A DNA stretch of 64,000 nt from Veillonella absiana (lineage in GTDB: Bacteria; Bacillota; Negativicutes; Veillonellales; Veillonellaceae). Of this stretch, positions 1-7,840 are shown in pieces; the first letter of the stretch is position 1; every line of letters begins with the position of its first letter. Position numbers and translations under genes: made by a program. The stretch is taken from the NCBI RefSeq assembly GCF_032970905.1, contig NZ_JAWJZA010000003.1; one strand, given 5' to 3'. A model generated the notes under the pieces. It worked only from the letters and a program-made list of their open reading frames with translations, searched no databases and was not told the origin of the DNA.

Positions 1-80
1 CATTACCTAGAAAGTCCCTTGGGTATGATACGCCTGATGATTTATTTGAAGCTTATTTAGATACCGTCTATGCAGCTTAA
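1..80 (+). pseudogene. 3' end of an IS30-type transposase (partial at window edge)
   Basis: Reading from base 3 gives 25 residues ending LGYDTPDDLFEAYLDTVYAA and a TAA stop at 78-80. Phrases such as 'PRKSLGYDTPDDLF' are typical of the extreme C-terminus of IS30-family transposases (the 'LGYKTPxEVF' tail). The gene starts before the window, so it cannot be said whether the transposase is intact. It is followed within 20 bases by a duplicated 25-bp sequence that could be the element's end. The IS30 assignment is from memory of the family's tail and rests on a short piece. Confidence 0.6.
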
Positions 81-98
81 ATTATTTGGTTAAAGGTG

Positions 99-148
99 TT
101 CAATTTGAACTTGCAATTTTAGGTTCAATTTGAACTTGCAATTTTAGG
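99..148. repeat. two tandem 25-bp direct repeats beside the transposase end
   Basis: Two perfect head-to-tail copies, 99-123 and 124-148. Each begins with TTCAATTTGAA, an odd-length palindrome (TTCAA-T-TTGAA). The position directly after a transposase stop suggests the element's right terminal inverted repeat, duplicated once. That role is inferred; the left end is outside the window. Confidence 0.7.
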
Positions 149-245
149 AAAATTCATATCGTTAAGCGGTAACTAAGACGTGAGTTATTATAAAATATAA
201 TGATAATGTAAACTCGATAATAAATTAATCTTGATTAGAATGACG

Positions 246-283
246 TAGAGCAGTACCTATAAATAAGGACTGCTCTATTTTAT
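246..283 (+). terminator. rho-independent terminator
   Basis: TAGAGCAGT (246-254) pairs with ACTGCTCTA (269-277) across a 14-base loop and is followed by TTTTATT. It separates the insertion-sequence remnant from the kinase gene. Confidence 0.7.
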
Positions 284-309
284 TGACAGATAGTGTACGA
301 TATTATAAT
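283..309 (+). promoter_or_regulatory. candidate promoter for the pyridoxal-type kinase
   Basis: TTGACA at 283-288 and TATAAT at 304-309. Both hexamers are perfect but the spacer is only 15 bases, shorter than the optimum of 17. It lies just after a terminator and about 80 bases before the kinase start. Confidence 0.45.
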
Positions 310-388
310 TTAAATATGTAATATGAAAATAATCTAATGAGCGTATCAGATTGGATAATAAAATTTAATGTTGGTGGGTGAATATAGA

Positions 389-1222
389 ATGGAATCACAA
401 AAAAAGATAGCACTTATTAATGATGTAACAGGATTTGGTCGTTGCTCTGTAGCCGTGGAGTTACCGTTAGTTTCTGCACTTAAGGTGCAGGGCTGCGTAT
501 TACCAACGGCTATTTTATCTGTTCATACTGGCTTTCCAGAATTTTATATTGATGATTATACAAATCGGATGACTGAGTATATCGACTCGTGGCTGCAAAA
601 TCAGCTAACCTTTGATGGTGTTCTTACCGGCTTTATTGGATCCAAAGGTCAGATTGAAATTATTATTGATTTTATAAAGAAACAAAAGCAAGGGACATCC
701 AATCCGTTAATTATTGTAGATCCTGTGATGGGGGACAATGGACAGTTATATGCTTCCTATAATAAAGCAATGTGTAAGGCTATGCAAGACCTTGTGGCTC
801 ACGCAGATTTGATTATGCCTAATTATACAGAGGCCTGTTTTTTATTGAATCATCCCTATGGCGATGAATCATTAGTATCTCATCAAACTTTGGTTGATAT
901 GGCAGATAAACTGTCAAAACAAGGCCCTCAATATGTTGTTATTACGGGACTTTCACGAGGTGATACCATTGAAACACTTGTGTATGAACGAGGAAAAGAA
1001 CCTGTGTTTATTAGTTCTAATCGTATCGGTGGTGAAAGGTCCGGAACTGGCGATGTGTTTGCAGCGATTGTAGCATCCAGTTTGGTACAAGGGGAAGCCT
1101 TAGAACCAGCTGTAAGAAAAGCAATTGAATTTATCCGTAAAACTTTGTATCATACAGTTAAGCTAGATTTACCCCATAATTATGGGCTAGCCTTTGAAGA
1201 GTTTCTAACAGAGTTAAAATAG
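389..1222 (+). CDS. pdxK: pyridoxal/pyridoxamine kinase, PfkB/ribokinase fold
   Basis: Phosphorylates the 5'-hydroxyl of B6 vitamers with ATP, salvaging them to pyridoxal phosphate in the cytoplasm. The N-terminus reads IALINDVTGFGRCSV and is followed by 'LPTAILSVHTGF', both typical of PdxK/PdxY enzymes. The C-terminal GTGDVFAA (about residues 219-226) is the ribokinase-family anion hole with catalytic Asp. An upstream ATG at 368 exists, but the ribosome site GGTGGGTG (373-380) sits 8 bases before the ATG at 389, so that start was chosen (277 residues, normal length). The radical SAM gene follows after 17 bases. PdxK versus PdxY type cannot be settled by eye. Confidence 0.9.
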   Translation: MESQKKIALINDVTGFGRCSVAVELPLVSALKVQGCVLPTAILSVHTGFPEFYIDDYTNRMTEYIDSWLQNQLTFDGVLTGFIGSKGQIEIIIDFIKKQKQGTSNPLIIVDPVMGDNGQLYASYNKAMCKAMQDLVAHADLIMPNYTEACFLLNHPYGDESLVSHQTLVDMADKLSKQGPQYVVITGLSRGDTIETLVYERGKEPVFISSNRIGGERSGTGDVFAAIVASSLVQGEALEPAVRKAIEFIRKTLYHTVKLDLPHNYGLAFEEFLTELK

Positions 1223-1239
1223 AAAAGAGGTGGTATTCT

Positions 1240-1899
1240 TTGATTATTTATATGGCAGATCATGGTAAGTACATGAATCCTGAAACAAGTTTAGCCCAAG
1301 ACTCTGTAAGTCCTAGGGGCCTATATATTAATATAACAAATCGTTGCCCTTGTGCGTGTACGTTTTGCTTGCGAAGCATGAAACATTTGAGTCAAGAAAA
1401 TAATCTTTGGTTACAAGATGAGCCGACCGTAGAAGAGGTAAAAAAACTGTTGGATGGTGCACCTTGGGATGTTATTAATGAAGTTGTATTTTGTGGGTTT
1501 GGAGAACCTACAGAACGACTTAGTGATGTCATTACATTGCTGAAATATGTAAAGAAAACACATCCGATGTTAAAAACCCGTGTTAATACAAATGGATTAT
1601 CTGACTTAGTCTATAACCGAGATACATCTGTAGATTTTGAAGGTGGATTTTTAGATACAATTTCTATCAGTCTCAATGATGTTGATGCAGAAAGCTATTT
1701 GGCGATAACACGCAGTAAATTTGGCATTGTTTCCTATGAGTCTATGTTAGACTTTGCCGTACATTGCAAAAAATACGTGCCTAATGTTGTTATGACCGTT
1801 GTAGACCATGTATTACCACCAGAAAAAATAGAACGATGCCGAGAAATATGCGAGGAACGAGGTTTAACCTTACGTGTTCGTCCTTATGAAGATAGTTAA
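1240..1899 (+). CDS. radical SAM protein, TatD-linked type
   Basis: Cys36, Cys40 and Cys43 form the CxxxCxxC motif that binds the 4Fe-4S cluster and S-adenosylmethionine; an extra Cys lies at 38. The short length (219 residues), the opening 'LYINITNRCPCACTFCLR' and 'FCGFGEPTERLSDV' resemble the small radical SAM proteins usually encoded beside tatD nucleases. No tatD is in this window, and the substrate is unknown. The start is a TTG at 1240, 9 bases after AAGAGG; an ATG at 1252 is possible but has a poorer site. It probably shares a transcript with the upstream kinase. Confidence 0.8.
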   Translation: MIIYMADHGKYMNPETSLAQDSVSPRGLYINITNRCPCACTFCLRSMKHLSQENNLWLQDEPTVEEVKKLLDGAPWDVINEVVFCGFGEPTERLSDVITLLKYVKKTHPMLKTRVNTNGLSDLVYNRDTSVDFEGGFLDTISISLNDVDAESYLAITRSKFGIVSYESMLDFAVHCKKYVPNVVMTVVDHVLPPEKIERCREICEERGLTLRVRPYEDS

Positions 1900-1905
1900 G
1901 CATAA

Positions 1906-1947
1906 GAAAAAAGAGTAGCAACTCATTACGAGTCACTACTCTTTTTC
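1906..1947. terminator. bidirectional terminator between convergent genes
   Basis: AAAAAGAGTAG pairs with CTACTCTTTTT around a 17-base loop. A-tract and T-tract on either side allow it to serve both the radical SAM gene and the minus-strand glycosylase gene. Confidence 0.85.
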
Positions 1948-1998
1948 TTACATGTATGGATAGTTTGATTTTTAGAAGTCTAGATTATTTAACAGAAT

Positions 1999-2811
1999 TT
2001 AGAATTCATCCTTATGTTGCAAACTATAATAAAATGCGTATTGCTGCATGACCCCTGCCACATCACCATAACTAGGAAATGGATCGACGCCGTTGTACTT
2101 AGTGTTAATGATTTTTTCAATCCATGTATCCACAGGTGCTCGGCCGATGCGGTTATAGCCAAATAACATAATGCAATTGGCTACTTTGTCGCCCACGCCT
2201 TTGATGGATTTTAGCATGGTGAATAATGTATGGTCATCGAATTCATACCATTCATTAGTGACGATAGTATTGTATAATGCTTGTTCAACTGCATCCTTAA
2301 CATAGGGTAATCGATAACCTAGCCCACATTCAGATAATATGTCATCGGTTGCGTCCTTTAATTGTTCAGGTGTAGGGAACAAATACACTATTTCGTGCTC
2401 TGTTGTTACAAGACTACCGAAATGTGTACAGAGGGCCTCTACCGATTTCTTGATGGCAGGAATGCTTTTTCGTTGTGAAAGTATAAACGTGATTACCATT
2501 TCCCATGGATCTTGGCGTAAGATACGGATACCTAATCCTTCACGAGTGGCCTTTTTCATGAACGTATCCTTGGTGGTTAAGCGTCTAATTTTCTTATAGC
2601 TCCGCGTTAAATCGAAATAGGGAAGCCATATGGTATTCCATAGTTCCTCTGTACAACTGATATCGTAGCTTTCATCAGATAACTGTTTGATATATAGAAT
2701 GTGATTTCTAAAAATGAATCGTGTATATCCATTGACTGTGGGACAACGGAAGCATTGGCCACTGTTGCAGATTTTGAATAGATTAAAATCGTCTTTGATG
2801 GTGATGAGCAT
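1999..2811 (-). CDS. OGG1-like 8-oxoguanine DNA glycosylase (HhH-GPD)
   Basis: Base-excision repair glycosylase/AP lyase expected to remove oxidised purines. The N-terminal part (about 1-100, 'NSGQCFRC') matches the OGG N-terminal domain. The helix-hairpin-helix with 'SIKGVGDKVANCIMLFGY' carries the catalytic Lys209, and Asp228 in 'APVDTWI' completes the HhH-GPD site. An in-frame extension of 48 residues upstream has no ribosome site and looks non-coding; the ATG at 2811 has a GAGG about 8 bases before it, giving 270 residues. The gene stands alone. The exact lesion preference is inferred from family. Confidence 0.85.
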   Translation of the reverse strand: MLITIKDDFNLFKICNSGQCFRCPTVNGYTRFIFRNHILYIKQLSDESYDISCTEELWNTIWLPYFDLTRSYKKIRRLTTKDTFMKKATREGLGIRILRQDPWEMVITFILSQRKSIPAIKKSVEALCTHFGSLVTTEHEIVYLFPTPEQLKDATDDILSECGLGYRLPYVKDAVEQALYNTIVTNEWYEFDDHTLFTMLKSIKGVGDKVANCIMLFGYNRIGRAPVDTWIEKIINTKYNGVDPFPSYGDVAGVMQQYAFYYSLQHKDEF

Positions 2812-2982
2812 AATAATATCCTCGATAAAAATAAGGGTAAATATAGGGGAAATTAGTCTTACTATGATTATATACCAACTATAAAAATAAACACTTCTAT
2901 TTTTTTCGATATGATATGGAGTATAATAAACATGTAATACAAATATGCAGTGCATGTTTATTTTATTTTCATGAAGGTCAAC

Positions 2983-3480
2983 ATGAGCGAAAGATTTGAT
3001 ATTGCCATTCTTGGCAAACGTAATTTAACCAGCGCTTTGCGTGCAGCGAATTACAATAAATTAGTATCTGCTGGTGTCACAGTGCTCGATGGTGTTGGTG
3101 CTTTCACCAGTGCCACTGACATAGTGGTAACTGCCGGCGATGGTACAAAACAAACAATTACAGCTGAAAAATTCATCATCAATACTGGGGCAGAACCAGT
3201 GATGCCAAAGATTCCTGGTCTAGAAAACAATCCATATATCTATGTTAGTGAAAGTCTCCTTGATCTAGATGTATTGCCAGAACGATTGACTATCATCGGT
3301 GGCGGTTATATTGGTCTTGAATTTGCATCTATGTATGCTAATTTTGGTAGCAAGGTAACTATTCTACAAATTGAAGATGCATTTTTACCTCGTGAGGATA
3401 CTGATATGCCGACAATATTGAATCCGTACTCGCTACTAAGGGTGTTATCGTAATTAAAGGCGTTACATTCCAAGCGGTAA
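2983..3480 (+). pseudogene. decayed FAD pyridine nucleotide-disulfide oxidoreductase
   Basis: The start MSERFDIAILG is joined directly to KRNLTSALRAANYNKL, so roughly 70 residues containing the FAD GxGxxG loop and redox cysteines are missing. The middle is well preserved: 'INTGAEPVMPKIPG' and the NAD loop 'TIIGGGYIGLEFASMYANFG'. Near 3407 one base is lost. Reading the next frame restores ADNIESVLATKGVIVIKGV, after which similarity ends near 3480 and the dimerisation domain is absent. It therefore has an internal deletion, a frameshift and a 3' truncation. The family call is confident; the original substrate is unknown. Confidence 0.85.
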
Positions 3481-3706
3481 AAGGTAATTATACAAATCTT
3501 TCAAAGAATATACACGAAACAACCGAGTATGTAAAATTATTTTTACGTAATTTGTTGCTTGGTGAAAGTCATGAGTTAAGAAACCGAGATTTACACATTG
3601 ATGCGTGATTTTTATTGCTAACGTGTAATTTGATTTTATACAATTAAAATGATATAATTTCATTAAATTCAATATAATACTATCTCTCAATAAAAGAGTG
3701 ATTATC

Positions 3707-4225
3707 ATGAATACAACCGTATTAGTATTCCACCCACATATTACAGAATCCAAAGTTAATGCAGCATTAGCAAAGGCTATCGAAGGTACAGAAAACGTAA
3801 CTGTTCGTTACCTATATGACATCTATCCAGATGGCAAAATCAATGTAGAACAAGAACAAGCAGAACTTGCTAAAGCAGATCGTATTATTTTTCAATATCC
3901 AGTGTATTGGTATAGCATGCCAGCATTGGCTAGACAATGGATGGATGATGTATTTGCCTATGGTTGGGCCTATGGTAGCAAAGGTAAAGCACTACACGGT
4001 AAAGATTTTGCTGTAGCAGTATCCGTAGGTGCACCTCTTGCAGCTTATGCACCAGATGCTGAAGTAGGTCATACTGTAGAGGAGTTCTTACTTCCTTTGA
4101 AAGCATCTGCAGCATTCACTGGTATGAATTTCCAAACTCCATTCGTAACAGGTGGTGCTTTTACTATTACTGACGAAGCGTTGGCTAAACAAGTAGAAGC
4201 ATATAAAGCTTTCATTAAAGCGTAA
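3707..4225 (+). CDS. flavodoxin-fold NAD(P)H oxidoreductase (KefF/MdaB-like)
   Basis: The protein has 172 residues and a flavodoxin-like fold. 'VLVFHPHITESKVNAAL' is the FMN/FAD phosphate loop region, 'IIFQYPVYWYSMPALARQWMDDV' is the signature of the quinone-reductase-like family (KefF, MdaB, YwrO), and 'FAVAVSVGAP' follows. Likely function is two-electron reduction of quinones or other electrophiles with NAD(P)H. The ATG at 3707 was chosen over a GTG at 3698 because AAAAGAG lies about 8 bases before it. It is monocistronic, followed by its own terminator, and lies between two pseudogenes. Confidence 0.85.
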   Translation: MNTTVLVFHPHITESKVNAALAKAIEGTENVTVRYLYDIYPDGKINVEQEQAELAKADRIIFQYPVYWYSMPALARQWMDDVFAYGWAYGSKGKALHGKDFAVAVSVGAPLAAYAPDAEVGHTVEEFLLPLKASAAFTGMNFQTPFVTGGAFTITDEALAKQVEAYKAFIKA

Positions 4226-4251
4226 AATTTATAATAGAGAATGTAAGTAGA

Positions 4252-4283
4252 AAATAGTGGTTCTGACGAGCCACTATTTTTTT
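4252..4283 (+). terminator. rho-independent terminator
   Basis: ATAGTGG pairs with CCACTAT around a 10-base loop, flanked by an A-tract and followed by TTTTTTT. It follows the flavodoxin-fold oxidoreductase. Confidence 0.85.
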
Positions 4284-4349
4284 GCACTTTAGTAGAAATA
4301 ATACAGTGATATAATAATATACATATAATCAAAATAGGGGGACACACTT

Positions 4350-4829
4350 ATGACATATACCATTCGAGAAATCGAATCTAAGGACAACAAAATAATCGAA
4401 ACCATCATTCGTAATGCTCTGATTGAGTATGGGGGAAATCACGAGGGGACGGCTTGGGCCGATCCTGACTTAGGACGGTTCTCTGAAATATACGGCACTA
4501 CTGGTAAACGATACTGGGTAGCCGAAGATGAGCAAGGTCGTGTCGTAGGGGGCACAGGTATTGGACCATTACCAGGTGCTGAAGGCGTTTGTGAATTGCA
4601 AAAAATGTATTGTATTCCTGAAGCACGCGGTACAGGTATTTCTCATCAATTGATGAATGTGGCTCTGGAGTATGCCAAAAATCATTATAAACAATGTTAT
4701 TTGGAAACATTAGACAATATGGTGTCAGCTCAACGGTTTTATGAAAAATTTGGCTTTCATAGAACGGATGTATCACCAGTGACAACAGAGCATTTTGCGT
4801 GTGATGTAAAATACATCAAGGACTTATAA
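4350..4829 (+). CDS. GNAT-family N-acetyltransferase
   Basis: Single GNAT domain of 159 residues. The acetyl-CoA pyrophosphate loop is visible as 'MYCIPEARGTGISHQLM' (an RxxGx[G/S]-type loop), followed by 'YLETLDNMVSAQRFYEKFGF', the C-terminal GNAT helix and strand. The acceptor substrate (small amine, antibiotic or protein) cannot be predicted. AGGGGG lies just upstream of the ATG at 4350. It is monocistronic and intact within an otherwise decaying region. Confidence 0.85.
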   Translation: MTYTIREIESKDNKIIETIIRNALIEYGGNHEGTAWADPDLGRFSEIYGTTGKRYWVAEDEQGRVVGGTGIGPLPGAEGVCELQKMYCIPEARGTGISHQLMNVALEYAKNHYKQCYLETLDNMVSAQRFYEKFGFHRTDVSPVTTEHFACDVKYIKDL

Positions 4830-4893
4830 TATTTTCTATTAATAGAATCCATTAGTAAAACTTATTTCAACCCCTTCGAAATGAAATTGATTG

Positions 4894-5446
4894 CCTCTCG
4901 TGATGAGCGATAAAAATATGGACAATGCCAACAATATTGCGACAATTATGAATAATGCAGGATTTGATGTGGTATCAGTTCGGATGGATTTGTCATTTCG
5001 TGAATCTATTTTGCAGTTCATCTCTAAGGGACAAGAATACGGCGATATTACAATGCTCATCAATGGCGCTGGTGTCTCCCCATCCTAAGCACCTATCGAG
5101 GCCATTTTGAAGGTTGATTTATACGGTACAGCCGTATTATTAGAAGAAGTAGGCAAAGTGATTGCCGAAGGTGGTGTAGGCGTAACCATTTCCAGCCAAT
5201 CTGGTCATCGCATGAAACAATTAACACCAGAAGAAGATGCACAATTAGCCACTACACCAACAGAGGAATTGTTGAATCTTGAATTATTACAACCTCAAAA
5301 CGTAAACGATACATTACATGCCTATCAATTGGCGAAACGTTGTAATGAAAAACGCGTTATGGCGGAATCCATTAAATGGGGAGAACGAGGATGATGGTGG
5401 CGCTACAGCTAGCTTCTTCTATGGTCCATTGAAACCAAATGCTTAA
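4894..5446 (+). pseudogene. decayed short-chain dehydrogenase/reductase
   Basis: SDR remnants can be followed through 'DKNMDNANNIATIMNNAGFD', then 'DITMLINGAGVSPS' (the NNAG-type motif) and 'HAYQLAKRCNEKRVMAESI', which includes the YxxxK catalytic pair. The N-terminal Rossmann strand with TGxxxGIG is missing. An in-frame TAA interrupts the gene at 5086-5088 (probably a Gln codon mutated). A deletion then joins ESIKWGERG to the C-terminal tail DGGATASFFYGPLKPNA in another frame, ending at 5446. It cannot make a working enzyme. The original substrate is unknown. Confidence 0.85.
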
Positions 5447-5548
5447 AATAGGTATATATAATTGAATACACATATGATGAGTTACGTAGTAGGTTGATGG
5501 CTAGATAGTTATAAAATTTACGAATTCGATAAATAACTCATAAAAATT

Positions 5549-5583
5549 AGGCGGTCAAATGATTTTAATTTTGACCGCCTTTT
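5549..5583 (+). terminator. rho-independent terminator
   Basis: AGGCGGTCAAA pairs with TTTGACCGCCT around a 10-base loop and is followed by TTTT. It lies about 100 bases after the SDR pseudogene and is probably its old terminator. Confidence 0.85.
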
Positions 5584-5678
5584 GATATAGTAAAAATAAA
5601 GATTAATCACAACTAATTTGTAGGCATTGAAAAGCATATCTTTGCCTAGTCATTTAATGAATGAAAAAAGAGAAAACT

Positions 5679-6359
5679 ATGAATGGTACCTTATTAAAAG
5701 TAATAGCGCTGGTGGCCATGACACTAGATCACATAGGGATGATTTTATATCCTGGGGTAAATGAATTTAGGGTGGTGGGCCGACTGGCGTATCCTATCTT
5801 CGCCTATATGATTGCCGAAGGATTCCGCTATACGAGATATCGTTGGCGCTATTTCTCCATCATCTGGGTTATCGGCCTCGTATGCTCGGTCATAGACTAT
5901 ATAGCACGAGGCAGTTTATATCAATCTATATTTATTACCTTTGCTATATCGATTTTGTATATGCTAGGTTCAAGCTATGTGAAAGACCAGTATAAGCACA
6001 TGACCCGGTATCAACATGTACTATGGGCCCTTATATGCATCGTTGTATTAGGTCTGACAGCCTATATCTGTTATGGTAAACCAATTCCTGGATTTATCAT
6101 CGATTATGGATTCTGGGGCATCGTAACACCAGTCATCATATATTTGGCAAATACGAAAACGGCCAAATTCATTGCCCTCACAGTAGGTCTAAGAATTTTA
6201 TCTTTTGAACTAGGACCTAATCAAATTTACGCATTATGGGCATTGCCACTATTGGCTCTATATAATGGTGAAAGAGGCCCAGGATTTAAATTGTTTTTCT
6301 ACGTATATTACCCATTGCATTTGGGCGTACTGTATATGATTAAACAAATCTATTGGTAG
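5679..6359 (+). CDS. TraX-family integral membrane protein
   Basis: The opening 'LLKVIALVAMTLDHIGMILYP', then 'RVVGRLAYPIFAYMIAEGFRYTR', is the TraX signature. The protein has seven or so hydrophobic segments in 226 residues. TraX of plasmid F acetylates pilin, but most chromosomal copies in Firmicutes have no known substrate, so a membrane acyltransferase role is inference. Two ATGs are possible (5661 and 5679); the second has an AAAAAGAGA purine run just before it and was chosen. No conjugation genes are nearby. Confidence 0.85.
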   Translation: MNGTLLKVIALVAMTLDHIGMILYPGVNEFRVVGRLAYPIFAYMIAEGFRYTRYRWRYFSIIWVIGLVCSVIDYIARGSLYQSIFITFAISILYMLGSSYVKDQYKHMTRYQHVLWALICIVVLGLTAYICYGKPIPGFIIDYGFWGIVTPVIIYLANTKTAKFIALTVGLRILSFELGPNQIYALWALPLLALYNGERGPGFKLFFYVYYPLHLGVLYMIKQIYW

Positions 6360-6417
6360 AGTAGTGAAATAACTCTAATGATAAAACTATTGATACATGA
6401 AGTGCTAGAATGACTGA

Positions 6418-6465
6418 ATGTATGTGTGAATACAATAACTAAATACAATAACTAAATACATACAT
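6418..6465. repeat. 13-bp tandem repeat inside an inverted repeat
   Basis: AATACAATAACTA occurs twice in tandem (6429-6441 and 6442-6454) and begins a third time. The block is bracketed by ATGTATGT (6418-6425) and its complement ACATACAT (6458-6465). It lies between traX and the SIMPL pseudogene; function unknown. Confidence 0.6.
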
Positions 6466-6507
6466 GGATAAAATAGTTAATATTGAATTATAAGGGTGTG
6501 TCATCAT

Positions 6508-6869
6508 ATGGAACGAGTAATAACAGTAAAAGGTGTGGGAACCTATTCGGCAAAACCAGATTATGTGAGAGTATCCATGAAACTCATCACCATCAATTTG
6601 AAATGAATGCTAATGCAGTTCAAGAAGAACTATTAAGAAGTGCTACCATTAATGCTCGTCAAAAAGCAGAAATTTTATGTGATGGCGCCGGTAGTAAACT
6701 AGGTCAATTATTACGCATTGATTACAACTGGTCTGAGATTAATATTTATTCCCGTACGCAGTATGTGGCAGAAGACATGGTGATGTACAATTCATTATCT
6801 AGTATCGATATTGAACCAGATGACGTGGAATGCGAAGACACGGCTACATTTGTATGGACGATAGAGTAA
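6508..6869 (+). pseudogene. decayed SIMPL-domain (DUF541) protein
   Basis: The start codon region survives (MERVITVKGVGTYSAKPDYV after AAGGGTG), which is the normal opening of the SIMPL family. That frame stops at a TGA near 6604. A second frame then carries 'THHHQFE' and 'NANAVQEELLRSATINARQK', followed by the usual C-terminus 'IDIEPDDVECEDTATFVWTI'. About half of the usual 230 residues are missing from the middle, and a frame change lies near 6580. Family functions are poorly known (periplasmic or cytosolic, stress-linked), so no role is assigned. Confidence 0.8.
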
Positions 6870-6991
6870 TAGAGTAAATGTATAAAGAGCTGTCATTATC
6901 CTGTGCAAGGGGCCGTTAGTTATATGGTAGTGTGGATGCTAATAGCAATTAGGGAATTAAACGATGATAGTCATTAGTGGAGTATAGCGAT

Positions 6992-7339
6992 ATGTTTTAT
7001 GATTCATTTGAACGACAACCGAAAAAGCGAAAGGAATCGGTACTGACAGAGGAACTAATCTATGAAGTGTTATCCGTAGTAGAGGAGATTCCCTATGGCA
7101 GAGTGGCGACGTATGGACAGATTGCTAAACTCATCGGTAGAGATAAGAACTCACGCCTTGTAGGGAAGATTTTAAGTAATGCTGATTACTATGGTAAATA
7201 CCCATGTCACCGCGTGGTGAATCATGCGGGCCGACTCGTACCAGGTTGGAAAGACCAACGAGATTTGCTCATAGCCGAAGAGGTGGCTATGAAGAATGAG
7301 GAGCATGTGGATATAAAAAGATATAAGTGGGATTTGTAA
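6992..7339 (+). CDS. MGMT-fold DNA methyltransferase-like protein
   Basis: The protein has 115 residues and matches the DNA-binding domain of O6-alkylguanine-DNA alkyltransferases: 'EIPYGRVATYGQIAKLIG' (helix-turn-helix), then PCHRVV with Cys72, then 'GRLVPGW'. The cysteine is kept, unlike in Atl1-type proteins where it is Trp or Ala. The protein lacks the N-terminal domain of full Ogt/Ada enzymes. It may repair or flag alkylated guanine. The ATG at 6992 has GGAG 9 bases before it; a GTG at 6977 overlaps that site and was rejected. Confidence 0.8.
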   Translation: MFYDSFERQPKKRKESVLTEELIYEVLSVVEEIPYGRVATYGQIAKLIGRDKNSRLVGKILSNADYYGKYPCHRVVNHAGRLVPGWKDQRDLLIAEEVAMKNEEHVDIKRYKWDL

Positions 7340-7366
7340 TTATGATGATGTAAGGGGGAATAAACT

Positions 7367-7465
7367 ATGACAAAGATATCGACAAGAGAAGAGTTGTCAT
7401 CAGTTGAAATGAATAAAGAAAATAACTTTACAATTAAATACAGTCTTGGTAATCAATATATATGA
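7367..7465 (+). CDS. short ORF (32 aa) overlapping the next gene
   Basis: A 32-residue frame with a very good ribosome site (AAGGGGG at 7352-7358) ends at TGA 7463-7465, sharing ATGA with the ATG of the next frame. It may be a leader peptide that couples translation to the downstream gene, or the N-terminal stub of a gene broken by a frameshift. The second reading is favoured by the decay seen all around it. The peptide is hydrophilic and I recognise no motif. Confidence 0.35.
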   Translation: MTKISTREELSSVEMNKENNFTIKYSLGNQYI

Positions 7466-7797
7466 CAGAACATACAATAGAACAGATTCCCTGCTATATT
7501 GAGGCTCATATAGTTTCTAAAAGTGCACAGAATATTCATGTCATATATCTCGGCATCGATGAGCACGATTTAAAAGGTTTAGAGACCACATGTGAGTTAA
7601 TAAAAGAATCCTGTCCAGATTGTTCCTACATCATCGTCTCCTATATGCCTGGAGACTGGAATACAGAAGCTATGTATGAAATCATACAGGCTAATGCTAA
7701 TGTAGAGAATCATATACTAGAGTGGAATCAAGGCAAGCATTTTAAGGATGTGCCACAACGAATTGCAAAGGGCATCGTATGGTCCTTACAGCATTAA
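7462..7797 (+). CDS. hypothetical protein, 111 aa
   Basis: I do not recognise this protein. It looks like a small alpha/beta domain: 'NIHVIYLGIDEHDLKGLETTC', then 'CSYIIVSYMPGDWNTEAM', and an amphipathic C-terminal helix 'RIAKGIVWSLQH'. There is no separate ribosome site; the ATG overlaps the stop of a 32-residue frame, so translation would rely on coupling. A broken threonine aldolase-like gene begins about 40 bases later. It could be a real small protein or the distal part of a frameshifted gene. Confidence 0.45.
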   Translation: MTEHTIEQIPCYIEAHIVSKSAQNIHVIYLGIDEHDLKGLETTCELIKESCPDCSYIIVSYMPGDWNTEAMYEIIQANANVENHILEWNQGKHFKDVPQRIAKGIVWSLQH

Positions 7798-7840
7798 ATA
7801 GATTAGAATCCTACCCTATGTCACAAAATATTTAGAAACT

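Noticed and set aside
3463..3753. 96-residue minus-strand frame after the oxidoreductase pseudogene
   Set aside because: No ribosome site, no recognisable motif, and it overlaps the start of an intact gene; the region is decayed DNA.
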